DNA from: Pedococcus_A sp963730585
GTDB lineage: Bacteria > Actinomycetota > Actinomycetes > Actinomycetales > Dermatophilaceae
Direction of reading: 5' to 3'
Assembly: GCA_963730585.1 (NCBI GenBank)
Contig: CAVSSL010000011.1
Span: forward strand, 372,001-436,000
DNA length: 64,000 nt
The notes beneath the pieces were generated by a model that did not search any database, had not been told where the DNA came from, and saw nothing but the letters and a program-made list of their open reading frames with translations. Numbering within the stretch: position 1 is the stretch's first letter; every line of letters begins with the position of its first letter. Position numbers and translations under genes: made by a program. Positions 55,511-63,841 of the stretch are shown piece after piece.

Positions 55511-56245
55511 ATGGACACGCGGCCGACGAGAAGGTATCGCACCACAGGCCGCTCGGTCCGAATGTTCCGGTCGTTCCTGCGCGAGCAGAGCGAGCCGGAC
55601 GTTTTCTACCGCGACCTGGCCCGCGACACCATCGCGGTGCTCGAGCAGCACGAGCCGCTTCGTGACCGGACGGTGATCGACGTCGGCGCCGGACCTGTGC
55701 AGTTTGCCGAGGAGTTCGCGGCGGCAGGGGCGCGCTACACGGGCATAGACCTCGACGTTCACACCCTGGGCCGCACCTCGGTCGCCGCCGGGGTCGTCGC
55801 ACGAGGCGAACAGCTTCCCTTCGCCGACGCCAGCGTCGACGTGGCGATGTCCAGCAATGTCATGGAGCACGTGCCGGCGCCGGGGCAGGTGGGGCGGGAG
55901 CTGCTGCGCGTTGTGCGTCCTGGCGGGCTGGTGTTCATCTCCTACACCGCCTGGGCCTCCCCGTGGGGAGGCCACGAGACATCCCCGTGGCACTATCTCG
56001 GCGGCGAGTTCGCGGCCCGGCGCTACCAGCGGCGCCACGGGCACCCGCCGAAGAACCGCTTCGGCGAGTCCATGTACCCCACGCGGGTCGGCGACGGCCT
56101 CAGGTGGGCTCTGCGCCAGCCCGACGCGTGGCTCATCGAGGCCTCCCCCCGGTACCACCCGGACTGGGCCCGCAGCGTCGTCGACCTCCCCGTGGTGCGT
56201 GAGGCCGCCACCTGGAACCTCATGATGGTGCTCCGCCGGAAGTGA
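55511..56245 (+). CDS. class I SAM-dependent methyltransferase (Methyltransf_11-like)
   Basis: A 244-residue enzyme. The SAM site is VIDVGAGPVQFAEEFAAAG, followed by YTGIDLDVHTLG, LPFADASVDVAMSSNVMEHV and VRPGGLVFISYT. It resembles mycobacterial Rv0224c in type and neighbourhood. Probably methylates a glycan or lipid intermediate. It has its own TAGCAT promoter and is coupled through GTGA to the large AftD gene that follows. Confidence 0.85.
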   Translation: MDTRPTRRYRTTGRSVRMFRSFLREQSEPDVFYRDLARDTIAVLEQHEPLRDRTVIDVGAGPVQFAEEFAAAGARYTGIDLDVHTLGRTSVAAGVVARGEQLPFADASVDVAMSSNVMEHVPAPGQVGRELLRVVRPGGLVFISYTAWASPWGGHETSPWHYLGGEFAARRYQRRHGHPPKNRFGESMYPTRVGDGLRWALRQPDAWLIEASPRYHPDWARSVVDLPVVREAATWNLMMVLRRK

Positions 56246-59200
56246 GCCCCGCCACCTCCGCGCGGCACCCGGACCCGGCGGTGCCCCCGCTCGTCGAGCG
56301 CATCCGGGTCGCGTCGTGCCTTCTCCTGCTGTGGGCCGTCGCCTTCGCCCAGGCGCCCGGGAAGATCGTCGCCGACACCAAGATCGACCTTGCCCTCAAC
56401 CCGCTCGGCCTCATGGGGCGAAGCCTGCACCTGTGGGATCCCACCACCACCTTCGGCGTGCTCCAGAACCAGGCCTACGGCTACCTGTTCCCCATGGGTC
56501 CGTTCGCGGCGCTGGGCAACGCCGTCCTGCCCGCCTGGGTCACCCAGCGCCTGTGGTGGTGCGTCCTGCTGTCCGTCGGCTACCTGTCGATGCGGGCGCT
56601 GCTGCGGGCCCTTGATGTCGGGGACCCGCTGACCCGGCACGCAGCCGCGCTGGCCTACGCACTTGCGCCCCGGGTGCTGAGCACGCTGGGACCCATCTCG
56701 TCCGAGGCGGCACCGGCCCTCCTGGCCCCGGCAGTCCTGCTGCCCATGGTCCTGGCCAGCCGGGGGCGCATCAGCGCTGCCCGGGGCGCCACCCTCAGCG
56801 GCGTCGCGGTGCTGGCGTGTGGGGGGGTCAACGCGACGGCAACCCTGATGGCCGTCGTCCCCACCGGTCTGTGGATGATCACCCGCAGCCGTTGGTGGCG
56901 CAGCCCCCTGACGCTCTGGTGGGGCGCGAGCGTCGGTTGCGCAACCCTGTGGTGGTTCCTCCCGCTGGTGCTGCTCGGCCGTTACTCCCCACCGTTTCTC
57001 GACTGGATCGAGAGCGCGGAGAGCGTCTCGCGCCAGGTCACCCTGCTCGACGCCGTCCGTGGCACCGACCACTGGATTGCCCACCTGGTGACGGTCGGCG
57101 GACCGTGGTGGAACGCGGGACACCGCCTGGTGACCGAACCGCTCCTGATCATCGTCACCGGCGTGGTCGCCGGGCTCGGTCTGGCAGGGCTGGCCAGCAG
57201 GCGGCTGCCCGAGCGCCGCTTTCTGATCCTCACCGCGGTGGTCGGGGTCGTCCTCATCGCCCTTCCTCACAGCGGGACGCTGGCCAGCCCGTGGGCCGCC
57301 CCGACCCAGGCCCTCCTCGACGGGCCGCTGGCCCCGTTGCGAAACGTGCACAAGGCCGACCCGATCCTCCGGCTGGCCCTGGCGGTAGGCCTCGGGCAGG
57401 CGCTGTCCCGGCTGCGGGGAGCAGCGCGGCGGTCGGCAGTGCCCCGACGCCGGGTGCTCGCGGCCGCAGGCGTGTATGCCGTGGTGGCGACCCTGCTGGT
57501 CTCCGCCCTTCCCGGGCTCTCGGGGGACCTGCCCTCGCGCGGGGCTTTCCAGGAGGTGCCCGAGGCCTGGCGGGACGCAGGCCGCTACCTCGACGCCCAC
57601 CCGACGGCCGGATCCGTGCTGCTCGTGCCCGCGTCCAACTTCGGCGAGTACACGTGGGGCCGGCCTCTGGATGAGGTCCTGCGGTCCCAGACCAGGGCGT
57701 CGTTCGCTGTCCGCGACGCGGTCCCCCTCACGCCGGCGAACACGACGCGGTTGCTCGACGCGATCGAGCTGCGTCTCCAGAGCGGCCGAGACGTGGGAGG
57801 AGCCGTGGCTGCTCTCGCCCGCGCGGGCGTCGGCCGACTCGTCCTGCGCAACGACCTCGACACGCGGGCGACGGGTGGGATCGGTGTCGATGTGATCCGC
57901 GCAGCGCTCGAGGCCACGCCGGGTCTCGTGCTCGAGCGGGGGTTTGGCCGGACGGGGGTCAACGCCTCGGGCCAGCGCCTGCGTCCGGTCGAGATCTGGT
58001 CGGTTGCCGGGGCGGTGGGGCCCGTGCAGTCGTGGCCCCTCAGCTCGGCGGTGCTCGCCTCCGGTGCGAGCGAAAGCCTGCCTGCCCTCGCGGATGCGGG
58101 ACTGCTCAAGGGGCCGGTGGTGTTCGAGGGTGATGCGACCGTCGCCGGACCGGTCACGGGCAGGGCCCTGGACAGCGCTCCGCGGATCGTCACGGACAGC
58201 TACCGGGCGAGAGGCAGGTCGTTCGGCGCGGTGCGCGGCCGCGACGTCACGCAGACCCTGACCGCCGACGCAGAAGCGGGCGCCCGGGACTACTGGCCCT
58301 GGTCCCGACCGGGACTGCGGACGACCGTCGCCTACGACGGACTGGACGGGCTGTGGGCATCGTCCTCCTTGGCGAGCAGTCCGGGACTGGCCGACCTCGA
58401 CCCCTCGCTGCGGCCGTTCGCGGCAGTGGACGGCGACTCCACGACGGCGTGGGTGGCCTACGCCGACGGGGCGCCCACCCTTCGGCTGACCTTCCCCGAG
58501 GCGCGCTCCGTGGACGGGCTGGAGATCTCGCCGCTGGCCGACCGGGGCAGGTTCGGGGAGTTCCTCGGCGTGCCGCGGCGCATCGAGGTCGTGACCGACC
58601 GGGGCAGCACCCTTCACACGCTTTCAGGGGGCGGCGAGGCCCAGCGCGTGCCCACAGCGCCAGGCACCACGAGAACCCTGACCGTGCGGATCCTCAGCAC
58701 CGACGGGGGCCGGGAGGTCACGGTGACCGGGCTGTCCAGTGTCCGGGTTCCCGGCCTGGTCGTTCGCGAGACAGCCCTGGCCCCGGGTGGGCTCACCGCC
58801 CCAGCCGCGGCGTACGTGCTCGGGCGCGCGGCCGGTGCCCACGACGGCTGTATCCGGGTTTTCGACCGCTATCGGTGCAGCAGCGCGACCCGCGCTGCTG
58901 AGGACGTCGTGTCCCTCGACCGGACCCTCCCCATGACAGGCTCGGCGGCCTACTCCGCATCCGGCACGCTGGCGGCCACGGGCGGCCCGGCCACCGAGGA
59001 CCTCCTCGACGCCGGTGCGTCGGTCCAGGTATCGGCCAGCAGTCGCCGCAGCCGGGCACCAGAGGGGCGGCCGGCGGTCGTGCTCGACGGCGACCCCGCG
59101 ACGGCGTGGAGCCCGGCGCCACAGGACCGAGAGCCGCTCCTGTCGCTGAAGGCACCCAGGCCCGTCACCGTCCGCCAGATCCACCTCGACATCCGCGACG

Positions 59201-60327
59201 AGTGGCTCGACGGACTGGAGCCCACCGTGCAGGTCACGGTGGACGGTCGGCGCCACCTCGCCCGGCTCCAACGCGACGGCAGCATCTCCGTGCCCCCCAT
59301 GCGAGGACGCACCATCGGCATCCGCCTCCTCGTGGGGCCGGCGGAGTCCGATTCCCTGGCCTCGCTCGAGGTCGCCGAGGTCTCCATCCCCGGGTTGGAG
59401 CAGCCTGCCCCTGACCCGGCGGTACGCGCAGCCTGCGGATCCGGGCCGCGGCTGCTCGTCGACGGCCGGACCGTTCCCACCAAGGTCACGGGGCGCCGAG
59501 ACGCTGCCTTCGGCGAGAGCCGGCTTGCGTGGGAGGCCTGCGAGCGCGTCTCCCTGAGGTCCCCGTCGGCGCGGGTTGTGGTCGAACAGTGGCGCGGGTT
59601 CACAGCGGACCTCGCCGTCCTCGCCTGTCAGCACGGATGCCCGGCGGCAGGCGGCAGCGCCGGAGAGGCGCGGCCGGTGACCGCCAGGGCACAAGGCCCA
59701 GCGCAGCTGTCGCTCGCTGTCGGCGCGGGCAGCGCGAGCGTCGTTGCGCTCGCCCAGAACGCGAATGCCGGCTGGCAGGCCACCATGGGAGGCCGTCGGC
59801 TCGAGAGCATCGTGGTGGACGGCTGGAGGCAGGGGTTTGTCGTGCCGGAAGGGGCGGCAGGGACTGTCGTCGTGGCGTTCGGCCCGGACCGGTCGTACCG
59901 GGCCGGCCTGTTGGTGGGCCTGGCCCTGGTGGTCCTCCTGCTGGCCGGGGCGGTGCTCGCGAGGGTGCGCGGTGGGCGGCCGGTGGTCCTGCGGGCCGCG
60001 ACCGGGTGGACGTGGACTGGTCCGGTGCTGGCCGCCGGCCTCGGCGTCATCCTCGCGGGCGCGGCCGGCGCGGCCGTCGCGCTCCTCGCCATCGCTCTGG
60101 AGAGGTGGCTGGGCAGACGCCCCTGGGGCCTGAGCGGCACCGTTGCCGCCCTCGTGCTGGGCGCCGCAGCCCTTCAGGCCTTGGCGTCGCCGGGCAGGGT
60201 GGGCGGACCTTTCGTGGAGGGGCTGGTCCGGCTCTCCTGCCTTGCGGCGTTCTGCCTGGTCACCGCCTCGCTGGCCTCCAGGCGTGGGCTCGGTCCATCA
60301 GGGGCACCTCGACGTACCGGTGGCTGA
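56242..60327 (+). CDS. AftD-type arabinofuranosyltransferase-like protein (DUF3367)
   Basis: A 1361-residue protein, close to the length of mycobacterial AftD. The N-terminal GT-C region has KIVADTKIDLALNPLGLM with the likely catalytic acid, then LHLWDPTTTFGVLQNQAYGY and LFPMGPFAALG, close to AftD. The motif PLRNVHKADPILRL follows later. Extracytoplasmic discoidin-like modules (AVDGDSTTAWVAY and VLDGDPATAWSPA) come next, and four helices end the protein. It is the better AftD match of the two in this locus. It overlaps the methyltransferase stop (GTGA) and its last 68 bases are antisense to the acyltransferase. Confidence 0.88.
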   Translation: MSPATSARHPDPAVPPLVERIRVASCLLLLWAVAFAQAPGKIVADTKIDLALNPLGLMGRSLHLWDPTTTFGVLQNQAYGYLFPMGPFAALGNAVLPAWVTQRLWWCVLLSVGYLSMRALLRALDVGDPLTRHAAALAYALAPRVLSTLGPISSEAAPALLAPAVLLPMVLASRGRISAARGATLSGVAVLACGGVNATATLMAVVPTGLWMITRSRWWRSPLTLWWGASVGCATLWWFLPLVLLGRYSPPFLDWIESAESVSRQVTLLDAVRGTDHWIAHLVTVGGPWWNAGHRLVTEPLLIIVTGVVAGLGLAGLASRRLPERRFLILTAVVGVVLIALPHSGTLASPWAAPTQALLDGPLAPLRNVHKADPILRLALAVGLGQALSRLRGAARRSAVPRRRVLAAAGVYAVVATLLVSALPGLSGDLPSRGAFQEVPEAWRDAGRYLDAHPTAGSVLLVPASNFGEYTWGRPLDEVLRSQTRASFAVRDAVPLTPANTTRLLDAIELRLQSGRDVGGAVAALARAGVGRLVLRNDLDTRATGGIGVDVIRAALEATPGLVLERGFGRTGVNASGQRLRPVEIWSVAGAVGPVQSWPLSSAVLASGASESLPALADAGLLKGPVVFEGDATVAGPVTGRALDSAPRIVTDSYRARGRSFGAVRGRDVTQTLTADAEAGARDYWPWSRPGLRTTVAYDGLDGLWASSSLASSPGLADLDPSLRPFAAVDGDSTTAWVAYADGAPTLRLTFPEARSVDGLEISPLADRGRFGEFLGVPRRIEVVTDRGSTLHTLSGGGEAQRVPTAPGTTRTLTVRILSTDGGREVTVTGLSSVRVPGLVVRETALAPGGLTAPAAAYVLGRAAGAHDGCIRVFDRYRCSSATRAAEDVVSLDRTLPMTGSAAYSASGTLAATGGPATEDLLDAGASVQVSASSRRSRAPEGRPAVVLDGDPATAWSPAPQDREPLLSLKAPRPVTVRQIHLDIRDEWLDGLEPTVQVTVDGRRHLARLQRDGSISVPPMRGRTIGIRLLVGPAESDSLASLEVAEVSIPGLEQPAPDPAVRAACGSGPRLLVDGRTVPTKVTGRRDAAFGESRLAWEACERVSLRSPSARVVVEQWRGFTADLAVLACQHGCPAAGGSAGEARPVTARAQGPAQLSLAVGAGSASVVALAQNANAGWQATMGGRRLESIVVDGWRQGFVVPEGAAGTVVVAFGPDRSYRAGLLVGLALVVLLLAGAVLARVRGGRPVVLRAATGWTWTGPVLAAGLGVILAGAAGAAVALLAIALERWLGRRPWGLSGTVAALVLGAAALQALASPGRVGGPFVEGLVRLSCLAAFCLVTASLASRRGLGPSGAPRRTGG

Positions 60328-61462
60328 GAGCCGCGAGCCCGAGAGTGAGTGGAAGGCCAACCGCGAGGAGCGGGACGGCGCCGCCGGTGAAGTAATCGGC
60401 CCCCGTGAGCGCGAACATCGCCTCGAACACCGGCAGGTGCCACAGGAAGACCCCGTAGGAGATGTCGCCCAGGTAGCGACCCGCGGGGGAGGCGAGGGCG
60501 CGTCCATAGGGGTGGTCGCCGCCCCCGAACACCAGCGGCACCAGCAGGCCACCGGCCACAGCACAGGACAGGACCATCTTGAGGGCCAGCTGCAGGCCCG
60601 TCACGGGACCGAGCGTCAGGGGCCCGGCCACGGGGGTCGTCGCCAGCAGGTAGGCCCCCGCCGAGACTGCGAGGCAGGTGCCGGGGTAGCGGGACAGAGC
60701 CCTGAGTGTGCCGTTGGGTCCGCCTGCTGGGTCGGCGGCCACCTCCGCGAGGATCATGCCGAGGGCGAAGGTGGCCCAGTGCGCCGGTAGCCACCGGCCC
60801 ATGAGGGCCTCCCCGCCGATGAGCACCCCGCTCGAGGCAGCGGTGAGCACCAGGCCCGCGACCCAGCTGCCGACGAGGACCGCCAGCGGCATCCATGGGG
60901 CACGGCGCCTCAGCCGCCGAAGACCCAGGAACACGAAGGGCAGAGCGACATAGAAGGAGACCTCCGTCGAGAGGCTCCAGGTCTGCGTGAATCCGTGCAG
61001 GAGGCTGCCGGGCACGTAGATCTGCGCGACCAGGACGTTGACCACGGCGGTGAACGGGTCTGGGCGCACTGCCAGCAGGACCACTGCCAGCGCGAGCCAG
61101 TACGCCGGAAGGATGCGCGCTGCCCGGCGCAGTGCGTAGGTCGTCAGGGCCGGGCGGCGGCCGCCGGCGGACTGGCGCAGAAGAGCGCTGTGGAGCAGGA
61201 AGCCGGAGAGAGCGAAGAAGATGCCGACCCCGAAGTCTCCTCTGCCCAGCAGACGTCCGAGGAGGCCGCTGGAGACCGCACCGGTCAGGAAGCCGACGTG
61301 GGTGAGGACGACGAGAAGCGCCGCCACTGCGCGAAGCCCGTCCAACGCCGCGAGGCGCGTGGGTTCTGCCTGCTTCGACACGACAGCAGCGAAGTTGCCA
61401 GAATGCCCGCGGCTCTGCATACCCGCTGGTAGCGTTTCGCCATCGGGGTCGGCCGTTGCCAT
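60260..61462 (-). CDS. acyltransferase-3 family membrane protein
   Basis: A 400-residue O-acyltransferase with about ten helices. The start LAALDGLRAVAALLVVLTHVG contains the catalytic-type His. FFALSGFLLHSAL and WSLSTEVSFYVALPF also belong to the family. It probably adds acetyl or succinyl groups to the glycan outside or during export, like mycobacterial Rv0228. The ATG 6 bases after a TATCCT box was chosen; upstream codons are less likely. The 3' end is antisense to the AftD gene. Confidence 0.86.
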   Translation of the reverse strand: MATADPDGETLPAGMQSRGHSGNFAAVVSKQAEPTRLAALDGLRAVAALLVVLTHVGFLTGAVSSGLLGRLLGRGDFGVGIFFALSGFLLHSALLRQSAGGRRPALTTYALRRAARILPAYWLALAVVLLAVRPDPFTAVVNVLVAQIYVPGSLLHGFTQTWSLSTEVSFYVALPFVFLGLRRLRRRAPWMPLAVLVGSWVAGLVLTAASSGVLIGGEALMGRWLPAHWATFALGMILAEVAADPAGGPNGTLRALSRYPGTCLAVSAGAYLLATTPVAGPLTLGPVTGLQLALKMVLSCAVAGGLLVPLVFGGGDHPYGRALASPAGRYLGDISYGVFLWHLPVFEAMFALTGADYFTGGAVPLLAVGLPLTLGLAALSHRYVEVPLMDRAHAWRPARR

Positions 61463-61468
61463 GCCCGA

Positions 61469-61474
61469 AGGATA
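61469..61474 (-). promoter_or_regulatory. -10 box TATCCT of the acyltransferase gene, probably leaderless
   Basis: TATCCT on the minus strand, then 6 bases, then the ATG at 61462. Confidence 0.5.
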
Positions 61475-61553
61475 GTCATCATCAGCCGGCCAACGACGAC
61501 CACCACGCGCCACTGCGGCCGGGCCGTCGGAGGCTCGCCCAGAAAGGGTCTTC

Positions 61554-62507
61554 ATGCGCAAGGTGGCCGGGCTCATCGCCTTGGGTCTCGGGGCGTTCCT
61601 GTTGGTCGCGGCACCCCTGCTGCGCCTCTACGCCTATCCCTCGCTCGCCCAGGTTCCTCTCGACCAGTACTCCAAGTCGGTCTCGCAGGGCACTGACATG
61701 GAGGCGTTCTATGTCTCCGAGCTTCAGACCAAGACCGGACTGACCCTGACGTCCACCCGCTTCGTCAAGGCGGACCAGGCGGCGCAGAAGAGGCAGGGCG
61801 ACGACGTCGCCGTCTGGGACAGCTTCGTCCGGTCGACGGACGAGTCCGGGACAGTTCTGTCGGCCACGCTCCAGCGCGTCGCCCTCGACCGACACACCGG
61901 CGAAGCGGTCAAGTGCTGCAACACCTACACCTCGGACTCGGAGGACCCGGCTGACCAGGAGCCCACTGAGTACAAGGGCTTGGTCTTCAAGTTCCCGTTC
62001 AACGCGGAGAAGAAGACCTACCAGTGGTGGGACAACACGCTGGGCGACACGGTGCCCGCCGAGTTCATCAAGACGGAGACGCTCTTCGGCACCAACACGA
62101 ACGTCTATCGCATGGTGATCCCGGCGACGCCGTACACCACGCAGGAGATCCCCGCGAAGCTGGCGGGGGAGTCGGGCGACGGCAACGTCACCGTGGACCG
62201 TGTCTACGAGAACACCCGCACACTCTGGGTGGAGCCCAACACCGGCATCATCGTCAAGGGCGAGGAAGTCCTGAACACCCGCTTCCAGAAGGATGGCGAG
62301 GACCTGGTCACCCTGCAGAAGGGCACCATCTCCTATGACGACGCCACGGTGAAGGCGAACGCGGAAGATGCCGGGAGCAAGGGCTCCTCGCTGAACCTCG
62401 TGCGCAACGTGCTTCCGCTGACTTTCGCCATCCTCGGTGTCCTTCTGATGGTGGGCGGGTTCCTGCTCCTGCGTGGCACCGGCTACGAGGGCAAGCGCTC
62501 CGCCTGA
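61554..62507 (+). CDS. DUF3068-family membrane protein
   Basis: A 317-residue protein with one N-terminal helix (VAGLIALGLGAFLLVAAPLL), a large extracytoplasmic domain (about residues 30-285) and a C-terminal helix before a short basic tail. It fits DUF3068, which includes mycobacterial Rv0227c and is sometimes named PorA-family. The segments FKFPFNAEKKTYQWWDNTL and YENTRTLWVEPNTGIIVKG support this. AAAGGG lies before the ATG. It probably acts in the envelope together with the glycan enzymes; its exact role is unknown. A terminator follows. Confidence 0.85.
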   Translation: MRKVAGLIALGLGAFLLVAAPLLRLYAYPSLAQVPLDQYSKSVSQGTDMEAFYVSELQTKTGLTLTSTRFVKADQAAQKRQGDDVAVWDSFVRSTDESGTVLSATLQRVALDRHTGEAVKCCNTYTSDSEDPADQEPTEYKGLVFKFPFNAEKKTYQWWDNTLGDTVPAEFIKTETLFGTNTNVYRMVIPATPYTTQEIPAKLAGESGDGNVTVDRVYENTRTLWVEPNTGIIVKGEEVLNTRFQKDGEDLVTLQKGTISYDDATVKANAEDAGSKGSSLNLVRNVLPLTFAILGVLLMVGGFLLLRGTGYEGKRSA

Positions 62508-62535
62508 CGAAACCCTCACTCATCCCAGCGTGCTC

Positions 62536-62569
62536 GTGCGGGGCCGGTCCATCAGGACCGGCCCCGCAC
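62536..62569 (+). terminator. 15-bp-stem hairpin after the DUF3068 gene
   Basis: GTGCGGGGCCGGTCC, loop ATCA, GGACCGGCCCCGCAC. A perfect stem 28 bases past the stop, marking the right end of the glycan locus. Confidence 0.8.
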
Positions 62570-62699
62570 CCGTATGCCGCGTCCAGACGCGCGTCCAGAG
62601 ACGTCCACGAGCAGGCCACGCCTTTCGACGCACCCGGCAGCACGAAAGAGTGACCACCGCTGCTCTGATCGGCTGATGTGGCCGATCCGCTTGGGCCCC

Positions 62700-62705
62700 T
62701 AGCGT
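62700..62705 (+). promoter_or_regulatory. -10 box TAGCGT upstream of the hydrolase at 62726
   Basis: TAGCGT is followed by AGGAG (62715-62719), then 6 bases, then GTG. This arrangement favours the GTG at 62726 over an upstream GTG at 62678. Confidence 0.4.
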
Positions 62706-62725
62706 TCTCGCGTGAGGAGCTGGCG

Positions 62726-63538
62726 GTGCGCCCCGGGCAGGCGGATGTGAACGGGCCGTCGCTCGGCATGGCGAGCCTGTCGCTCGGCGCCGGCACACCG
62801 CTCCTCCTCCTTCCCGGTCTCACGGCCGACCACCGCCAGCCGACGGGGATGGCGCGCCGGGCCCAGCTGGGTCTGATGCGCCAGCTGGCCGAGCACCGCC
62901 AGGTCTGGTGGGTGAACCGTCGTCAGGGCCTGACCGAGGGCACCAGCATGGCCGACCTCGCCGAGGACTACGCCAGCATGCTGAACGAGTGGCAGGCCGC
63001 ACCCATCGACGTCGTGGGCATCTCGACGGGTGGGGGCGTGGGCCTGCAGCTGGCGGCTGACCACCCGGAGCTGGTGCGCCGGCTCGTCCTCGTGGCGTCG
63101 GCCTGCCGTCTGGGACCCGACGGGCACGACGTCGAGCGCCAGGCCCTCGACGCCCTCGAGCGCGGTGACCGGCGCCGGGCCGCCTCCCTGATCGCGCGGC
63201 AGCTGCCGTCCGGCCGCGTCACTGCCGCCCTGGCCGGAGCCTTCGGGTGGCTCCTCCCCGGTGGCGTCGTCGCGAAGGACTTCGGTGACCTCCAGACGAC
63301 GATGCGGGCTGAGCTGGACTTCGACCTGTCGGACCGGCTCCAGGAGATCGCCGCGCCCACCCTGGTGATCGGGGGCACGCTCGACGCGTGCTACGGCGAG
63401 GCCGTCTTCCGGGAAACCGCCACCGGGCTGCCGTTCGGCGACCTGGTGCTGCGCCCCGGCGCGAGCCACGCGAGAACCGTGGTCGACCGTCGCCTCGGTG
63501 CCGAGATCAACGCCTTCCTGGGCCAGCCGGAGGAGTAG
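62726..63538 (+). CDS. alpha/beta-fold hydrolase
   Basis: A 270-residue hydrolase. The oxyanion loop is PLLLLPGLTADHR, the nucleophile elbow is VVGISTGGG (Ser), the acid is in GGTLDACYG, and the final His is in RPGASHARTVV. It resembles small actinobacterial esterase/lipase-like proteins of unknown substrate. The start is the GTG with AGGAG 6 bases upstream. A longer form from GTG 62678 (286 residues) is possible. Confidence 0.82.
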   Translation: MRPGQADVNGPSLGMASLSLGAGTPLLLLPGLTADHRQPTGMARRAQLGLMRQLAEHRQVWWVNRRQGLTEGTSMADLAEDYASMLNEWQAAPIDVVGISTGGGVGLQLAADHPELVRRLVLVASACRLGPDGHDVERQALDALERGDRRRAASLIARQLPSGRVTAALAGAFGWLLPGGVVAKDFGDLQTTMRAELDFDLSDRLQEIAAPTLVIGGTLDACYGEAVFRETATGLPFGDLVLRPGASHARTVVDRRLGAEINAFLGQPEE

Positions 63539-63546
63539 CGGGGGGC

Positions 63547-63780
63547 TCAGGGGATGCGCAGGCGTCCCCACTCGTCGCGCAGGATGCGGCCGTCGTTGGC
63601 CGCCACCGAGATGGCGTGTGCGAAACGGCCCGGGTCCCAGTAGGGCGCGCCGACGAGCCGGGCGAGGTCGGGCTCGCTCTGCGGGCCCTCGGCGTGGAGG
63701 GCCCGCAGGACCTGCAGGATCTCGTGCTCGACCCGCCGGTCGCGGCCCTCGGAGCTGGCGCGAGGTGGTGGCATGGGCAT
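63547..63780 (-). CDS. small winged-helix-like protein
   Basis: A 77-residue protein. After a disordered N-terminus it has EHEILQVLRALHAEGP, SEPDLARLVGAPYWDPGRFAHAI and GRILRDEWGRLRIP, a layout suggesting a small winged-helix DNA-binding domain. I do not recognise a named family. GGGAG lies 7 bases before the ATG, so it is probably real. It converges with the alpha/beta hydrolase across 8 bases. Confidence 0.65.
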   Translation of the reverse strand: MPMPPPRASSEGRDRRVEHEILQVLRALHAEGPQSEPDLARLVGAPYWDPGRFAHAISVAANDGRILRDEWGRLRIP

Positions 63781-63841
63781 CGGTCGGCTCCCTTCCGTGA
63801 GGACCGCGACGGGCGGTTGTCGGCTACCGGGCTACGGCTGG

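Noticed and set aside
62678..62725. GTG at 62678 as the start of the alpha/beta hydrolase
   Set aside because: Possible, but the GTG at 62726 has AGGAG at good spacing and a -10 box upstream. The extra 16 residues look non-conserved.
62712..62750. Leaderless mini-ORF from GTG 62712, 6 bases after TAGCGT
   Set aside because: It runs only about 12 codons, out of frame with the hydrolase, and has no recognisable content.
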